From: Candidatus Bathyarchaeota archaeon
GTDB lineage: Archaea > Thermoproteota > Bathyarchaeia > Bathyarchaeales > DTEX01
Assembly: GCA_003601695.1 (NCBI GenBank)
Contig: PIYH01000064.1
Location: 1-8,380 of the forward strand
Length of the DNA: 8,380 nucleotides
Direction: 5' to 3'
Shown here in pieces: positions 5,820-8,380 of this stretch. A program made the position numbers and the translations under genes. The notes beneath the pieces were generated by a model that worked only from the letters and a program-made list of their open reading frames with translations, had not been told where the DNA came from and made no database searches. Numbering within the stretch: position 1 is the stretch's first letter; the number at the start of each line of letters is the position of its first letter.

Positions 5820-7223
5820 TTGGATTTTAAAGAAGTTCTAGAATACTATTCAAGACAAAAAGTGAAAGATGAAATTGCCTATTACTGTAAAAACCGCTGG
5901 GTAGCCATAGAAGGGCTCGAACGCGACGGTAAAAGAACTTTTATAAGGTATACCCGCCGGAGAACACCCCTTATAATAAGCGATTCAGACGATGTCAGCC
6001 TTACCCTAAATAGGTTCAGATTCTTTAAGCCTAGAACGATATATGCATCTATAAACTGTTATAGGCGTTTAAGAAGTAAAGAAGACGTTGACCAGCCGAG
6101 CAACATTGCAGAATCCACGCCTATATGGGATGTTGATGCCAGCTTAGAATCTTGGGAATACGCAGTAAAAGCTTCAGAGATAATCATTGATTTTCTAGAT
6201 AAGGAAGGAGTTAATCATTCAGTCTACTTGAAGTGGTCAGGGAGAGGAATTCACATACATATTCATGAAAAAGCCTTCTCTGAGGATATTTTGAAGAAGC
6301 ATAACCCTCTCGATGTAGCGTTTTCTATCGTAGAGTATACCTTAAAAAGGACTAAGGATCATCTCGTTAAATTAGCTGAGAAAGCCCCAAGGACAGAAGA
6401 ACGACCACTCAGGATCGAAAATAAAATAGACATCAAGCGTGTTTTTACCGCCCCGCTCTCCCTTCATAGACAGCTCAACCTATGCTGCGTCTGCTTCAAA
6501 CCGAATGATATCAACAATTTCTCACCGGAATGGGCCAATATCGAAAACCCTCGTCACAACTCTTCATGGAGGAAATACGAGGAGGGAGAGGGAGACCGCC
6601 TCGCCGAAAAAGCTCTAGCTGAAGTCGGCGGATATGATGGATGGCGTGAGGCGCCGAGAAGAAGTCGCCGTGTTATGGTGAAGGCAAGAGTTCCAGTTAA
6701 GACTACAACTGAAGCATCCACATATAGAAAGGTTGGACGATTTCAAGTTATGGGTCTTCTCCAAGCTGCCAGATACTATATAGTTAAGGGAAATATTGAG
6801 AAAGCTAAATCGTTTGGTCTGAATAGGGCTATCTTCTATGCTTGGGCTAAAAGGTATGCTCGAGATAGGCTGACCAAAATTGCGAGAAGACCAAAGATAA
6901 AGGCGGCTGATGCTCAAATTGACAAGCCAACGTGCGAGCAAATTGGTAATGAAATAGCTTATCTTTCGCCTAGAGGCTGGTTTGCTATAGGCAGGACTGA
7001 GCAATTGCCTGAAGATTATGATCGACAAATTGCTAAGCGTATAGGAAGCGCAGCTATATTATATAAGGATGCTTGGGAGGCATCTATCAAGTACTTGAGT
7101 CGTTTCTCTAGAGATATACTTTTGGATCAGCAGAGATTTTATAAGGAAGCATATGTACCAGTCAGAGATCGCTTTCACATTCTTGTGAAAACGATGATGA
7201 AGGACAAGAAAGAAAAAACATAA
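5820..7223 (+). CDS. PriS-like archaeo-eukaryotic primase-superfamily protein with a long unassigned C-terminal region
   Basis: Residues 1 to about 225 resemble the catalytic subunit of archaeal/eukaryotic primase, which makes RNA or DNA primers. All three superfamily motifs are visible: WDVD (103-106) with two metal aspartates, WSGRGIHIHIHE (139-150), and D204 followed by R207 and SLH (214-216), spaced as in PriS. The active site therefore looks intact. The classical PriS zinc stem and N-terminal REF motif are absent; only a C222/C223/C225 cluster is seen. Residues from about 235 to 467 match no domain I recognise. They include a basic stretch (279-305), a helical block with GLNRAIFYAWAKRYARDR (333-350) and another ending in RFSRDILLDQQRFYKEAY (428-445). 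This looks more like a PriS paralogue than the main subunit. In-frame TGA at 5811 leaves TTG at 5820 as the only plausible upstream start. It could be co-expressed with tyrS. Family confidence is good; role unknown. Confidence 0.8.
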   Translation: MDFKEVLEYYSRQKVKDEIAYYCKNRWVAIEGLERDGKRTFIRYTRRRTPLIISDSDDVSLTLNRFRFFKPRTIYASINCYRRLRSKEDVDQPSNIAESTPIWDVDASLESWEYAVKASEIIIDFLDKEGVNHSVYLKWSGRGIHIHIHEKAFSEDILKKHNPLDVAFSIVEYTLKRTKDHLVKLAEKAPRTEERPLRIENKIDIKRVFTAPLSLHRQLNLCCVCFKPNDINNFSPEWANIENPRHNSSWRKYEEGEGDRLAEKALAEVGGYDGWREAPRRSRRVMVKARVPVKTTTEASTYRKVGRFQVMGLLQAARYYIVKGNIEKAKSFGLNRAIFYAWAKRYARDRLTKIARRPKIKAADAQIDKPTCEQIGNEIAYLSPRGWFAIGRTEQLPEDYDRQIAKRIGSAAILYKDAWEASIKYLSRFSRDILLDQQRFYKEAYVPVRDRFHILVKTMMKDKKEKT

Positions 7224-7237
7224 CTGTGGAGCGGCAT

Positions 7238-7321
7238 CTAGATGTACTCTATTTGTCTATGATACATCAGGAAAATCATCGCTGAGACTATTCCGCTCAT
7301 AACCACCATTATATACATCAT
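7238..7321 (-). CDS. Doubtful 27-residue hydrophobic mini-protein
   Basis: From the ATG at 7321 a frame of 27 codons runs to TAG at 7238. The peptide is one hydrophobic segment (MMYIMVVMSGIVSAMIFLMY) followed by HRQIEYI, so it has the shape of a single-span membrane miniprotein with a short polar end. There is no Shine-Dalgarno. The AT-rich stretch upstream (about 7329-7341) is too close to the ATG for a normal TATA distance. It may well be chance. Confidence 0.2.
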   Translation of the reverse strand: MMYIMVVMSGIVSAMIFLMYHRQIEYI

Positions 7322-7372
7322 GAACTGACTTAAAATTTAAGATCACGCTTTCCAAGCATTATTTTACGATTA

Positions 7373-7406
7373 GCTCTTTCCTTTCACTTAATGATGAAAG
7401 ATGAGC
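7373..7406. repeat. Imperfect stem-like inverted repeat upstream of the zinc-ribbon promoter
   Basis: CTTTCA (7381-7386) pairs exactly with TGAAAG (7395-7400), and outside a 4x2 internal loop GCTC (7373-7376) pairs with GAGC (7403-7406). ATGAAAG recurs at 7394, 7410 and 7478. The element ends about 15 bp before the TATA box, so it could be an upstream operator, or less likely a distal terminator for the primase-like gene. Confidence 0.35.
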
Positions 7407-7420
7407 GAAATGAAAGTATC

Positions 7421-7429
7421 TTATAAATG
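7421..7429 (+). promoter_or_regulatory. Candidate TATA box of the zinc-ribbon gene
   Basis: TTATAAATG is a good archaeal TATA match with GAAAG upstream as a weak BRE. It predicts a start near 7451 and a leader of about 50 nt carrying the inverted repeat and the ribosome site. A second TATA-like CTTAAAAA at 7448-7455 would start near 7477. Confidence 0.45.
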
Positions 7430-7444
7430 GATTTATGGTTCATT

Positions 7445-7473
7445 ATTCTTAAAAAAAGGAAGTTATTAAGAAT
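7445..7473. repeat. 8-bp inverted repeat in the leader of the zinc-ribbon gene
   Basis: ATTCTTAA (7445-7452) and TTAAGAAT (7466-7473) are exact complements separated by 13 bp. As RNA the stem is AT-rich and weak, so a protein-binding site is more likely than a stable hairpin. It lies 28 bp before the start codon. Confidence 0.4.
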
Positions 7474-7500
7474 CACAATGAAAGTTGGGGAGAAACAGCC

Positions 7501-7743
7501 TTGAAGCAACTATCAGTTTACCGAATTAATCTGAATAATATGGATGGAGACGGCGCCTTTCTCTGTCCATCATGTGGAGCACTGATCTCTCCCGATGATG
7601 TTTCTGAAAAGACGTATAAGATAATAGATATGGAGACCTATGAAGACGGATCCCTAAAGACTTTATCTCTTATGTGCAAGAAATGTGACGCTAAAATAGT
7701 CTTAGAAGGCTTTGAAATCTTGAGGAATCCTAAAAACCTGTAA
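7501..7743 (+). CDS. Small zinc-ribbon protein, function unknown
   Basis: The 80-residue protein carries two CxxC knuckles, CPSC (C22, C25) and CKKC (C59, C62), 33 residues apart. This is a complete four-cysteine zinc ribbon filling nearly the whole chain. Between them is a strand-rich, acidic segment, and the chain ends EGFEILRNPKNL. Such small archaeal ribbons often bind nucleic acid or proteins, but nothing here fixes a role. I chose the TTG at 7501 because GGGGAG (7487-7492) lies 8 nt upstream and no in-frame ATG/GTG exists before it. The ATG at 7540 (residue 14) is the alternative, but it has no ribosome site. An 8-codon out-of-frame reading frame (ATG 7478 to TGA 7504) overlaps the start. 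The gene converges on the HTH-CBS gene with 8 bp between stops. Confidence 0.8.
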   Translation: MKQLSVYRINLNNMDGDGAFLCPSCGALISPDDVSEKTYKIIDMETYEDGSLKTLSLMCKKCDAKIVLEGFEILRNPKNL

Positions 7744-7751
7744 ATCAAAAT

Positions 7752-8282
7752 TTAGATAACCTTAAGAAGATCGGATCTAGTTATTATTCCTACAAGTTTT
7801 CCCTTTCTCGTAACTAAAACTCCTGGATGCGTTCTGAGGATAGATCTAACGGTAATCAAATCCGTGTCTTCAGAGACGGTAGGTAATGGAGGCTCCATAA
7901 TATTTTCAACGTTCTTTTCAGAAATGTTTGGGCTAAGGTTTTTCACGATGCCTTCCTCTGTAACCATACCTATAACTCTTCCGTTCTCTATGACTGGTAA
8001 CTGAGAAATCGCGTGCTTTATCATTATTTTGTTTACTTTCTTAATTTTCTCTTTAGGGCTTGTAACTATCACGTCTTTAGTCATGATCTCCTTGCAAGTC
8101 TTATGTTTCTTGCTTGTAAGTACTTCAAGGATCTTATTAACTGTTGATAGTCGTGGATCTACTTTCTCACTTTCTATCTTTGCTATATGGGCTTGAGAAA
8201 CCCCGACGAGTTTAGCTAGCTGACTCTGGGTTAATCCAGCTTCAATTCTCATTTTTTTCAAAATGGATCCTTTAATGATCAA
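7752..8282 (-). CDS. XRE-family HTH transcriptional regulator with two C-terminal CBS domains
   Basis: Residues 4-57 are a Cro/XRE helix-turn-helix: KKMRIEAGLTQSQLAKLVGV (9-28), then SQAHIAKIESEKVDPR as the recognition part. Residues 62-114 and 123-176 are a CBS pair, each starting with an IM(T/E) element (EIMTKDVIV, NIMEPPLPTV) and ending with VIGMVTEEGIV and LVGIITRSDLL. CBS pairs bind adenosyl ligands such as AMP, ATP or SAM. The architecture fits an archaeal family described as transcriptional regulators with C-terminal CBS domains, whose ligand and regulon are mostly unknown. The start is TTG at 8282. The in-frame stop at 8298-8300 and the need for an intact first helix exclude other starts. 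There is no Shine-Dalgarno, and a BRE/TATA 26-35 bp upstream implies a leaderless mRNA. The palindrome at 8286-8302 suggests self-repression, which is inference. Confidence 0.92.
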   Translation of the reverse strand: MIIKGSILKKMRIEAGLTQSQLAKLVGVSQAHIAKIESEKVDPRLSTVNKILEVLTSKKHKTCKEIMTKDVIVTSPKEKIKKVNKIMIKHAISQLPVIENGRVIGMVTEEGIVKNLSPNISEKNVENIMEPPLPTVSEDTDLITVRSILRTHPGVLVTRKGKLVGIITRSDLLKVI

Positions 8283-8285
8283 TTT

Positions 8286-8302
8286 GATAACCTCGGGTTA
8301 TC
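8286..8302. promoter_or_regulatory. Palindromic candidate operator of the HTH-CBS gene
   Basis: GATAACC-TCG-GGTTATC has perfect 7-bp arms around a 3-bp centre. It ends 3 bp before the TTG start codon and covers the predicted transcription start near 8287. This is a classical position for a repressor dimer of the XRE class blocking archaeal transcription. Confidence 0.55.
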
Positions 8303-8308
8303 TTTCAG

Positions 8309-8324
8309 AAATATTTTTTTCGGG
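8309..8324 (-). promoter_or_regulatory. BRE/TATA promoter of the HTH-CBS gene
   Basis: On the minus strand CCCGAAAAAAATATTT combines a consensus-like BRE (CCGAAA) with an A-T rich TATA box centred near 8313. This predicts a start near 8287 and leaderless translation from 8282. A second TATA-like AAAAATATATT lies further upstream (8343 to 8333). Confidence 0.55.
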
Positions 8325-8332
8325 AAGTGTAA

Positions 8333-8379
8333 AATATATTTTTGTTCATGATACGTCAGTTTATGCAAAAAAATATATT
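8333..8379. promoter_or_regulatory. 11-bp inverted TATA-like pair; probable promoter of a rightward gene beyond the window
   Basis: AATATATTTTT (8333-8343) and AAAAATATATT (8369-8379) are exact complements 25 bp apart. The right copy, preceded by GCAA, reads as a TATA box for transcription to the right and out of the window. The left copy could be an extra leftward promoter for the HTH-CBS gene. The low complexity of the arms makes chance pairing possible. Confidence 0.35.
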
Positions 8380-8380
8380 A

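Larger units (their letters stand above)
7224..7500. other. 277-bp intergenic spacer with inverted repeats and a promoter
   Basis: No convincing gene or RNA is visible. The spacer contains a palindrome CATCTAGATG (7235-7244) just after the primase-like stop, a doubtful 27-codon minus-strand reading frame (7238-7321), and a stem-like element at 7373-7406. It also holds a TATA-like TTATAAATG (7421-7429), an 8-bp inverted repeat (7445-7473), and a purine-rich ribosome site before the TTG at 7501. It mostly looks like the control region of the zinc-ribbon gene. Confidence 0.5.

Noticed and set aside
6615..7028. Minus-strand 137-codon open frame inside the primase-like gene
   Set aside because: Antisense to a frame with conserved primase motifs; its translation shows no domain and is Ser/Ile-rich as expected of a shadow.
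7391..7430. C/D-box guide RNA (ATGATGA C box at 7391-7397)
   Set aside because: No CTGA D box or D'/C' pair at the right distance downstream.
7501..8282. Zinc-ribbon and HTH-CBS genes as one regulatory pair
   Set aside because: They are convergent with separate promoters; closeness of their 3' ends alone does not support a functional link.
1..8380. CRISPR array, insertion sequence, tRNA or integrase site
   Set aside because: No regularly spaced repeats, transposase-like frame, tRNA T-loop signature or att-like duplication was found on either strand.

Overview
The window is from an archaeal chromosome. Several genes point to Archaea: a ThiD-ThiN fusion, the tRNA pseudouridine-54 methylase TrmY, an archaeal-type tyrosyl-tRNA synthetase, a primase of the archaeo-eukaryotic superfamily, a translin/Trax-like protein, and an XRE-HTH plus CBS regulator. 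Promoters look like archaeal BRE/TATA elements (CGAAA then TTTAAA or AAATATTT), and several genes seem to be leaderless or nearly so. I lean to a TACK-type lineage (Bathyarchaeia or a thaumarchaeal relative), but the sequence alone does not settle this. No insertion sequence, CRISPR array, tRNA or rRNA is visible, so it looks like ordinary housekeeping chromosome rather than a mobile island.

Layout. Positions 1-618 (minus) hold a translin/Trax-like RNase cut by the left edge. It is divergent from thiDN (737-2113, plus), and the shared promoter region contains a perfect 14-bp palindrome. thiDN runs convergently into a decarboxylating dehydrogenase of the isocitrate/isopropylmalate family (2224-3252, minus), which lies 67 bp downstream of trmY (3320-3883, minus). 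Next comes a zinc-ribbon/RDD membrane protein (3994-4530, minus), divergent from tyrS (4645-5730, plus). A PriS-like primase with a long unassigned C-terminal half follows (5820-7223, plus). After a 277-bp spacer rich in inverted repeats comes a small two-CxxC zinc-ribbon protein (7501-7743, plus). It converges, with only 8 bp between stop codons, on an XRE-HTH/CBS regulator (7752-8282, minus). A clean palindrome lies between that regulator's TATA box and its start codon. The right edge carries what looks like a promoter for a rightward gene outside the window.

How the genes relate. They are mostly single transcription units with mixed functions: thiamine synthesis, 2-hydroxyacid dehydrogenation, tRNA modification, tRNA charging, nucleic-acid synthesis and regulation. 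I see no multi-gene pathway operon. The possible co-transcribed pairs are trmY with the dehydrogenase, and tyrS with the primase-like gene.

Most worth a second look are the primase-like protein, the possible Shine-Dalgarno-masking hairpin before the dehydrogenase, the putative autoregulatory operator of the HTH-CBS gene, the palindrome between the translin gene and thiDN, and TTG start codons in five of nine genes. I did not find a convincing new multi-gene system.
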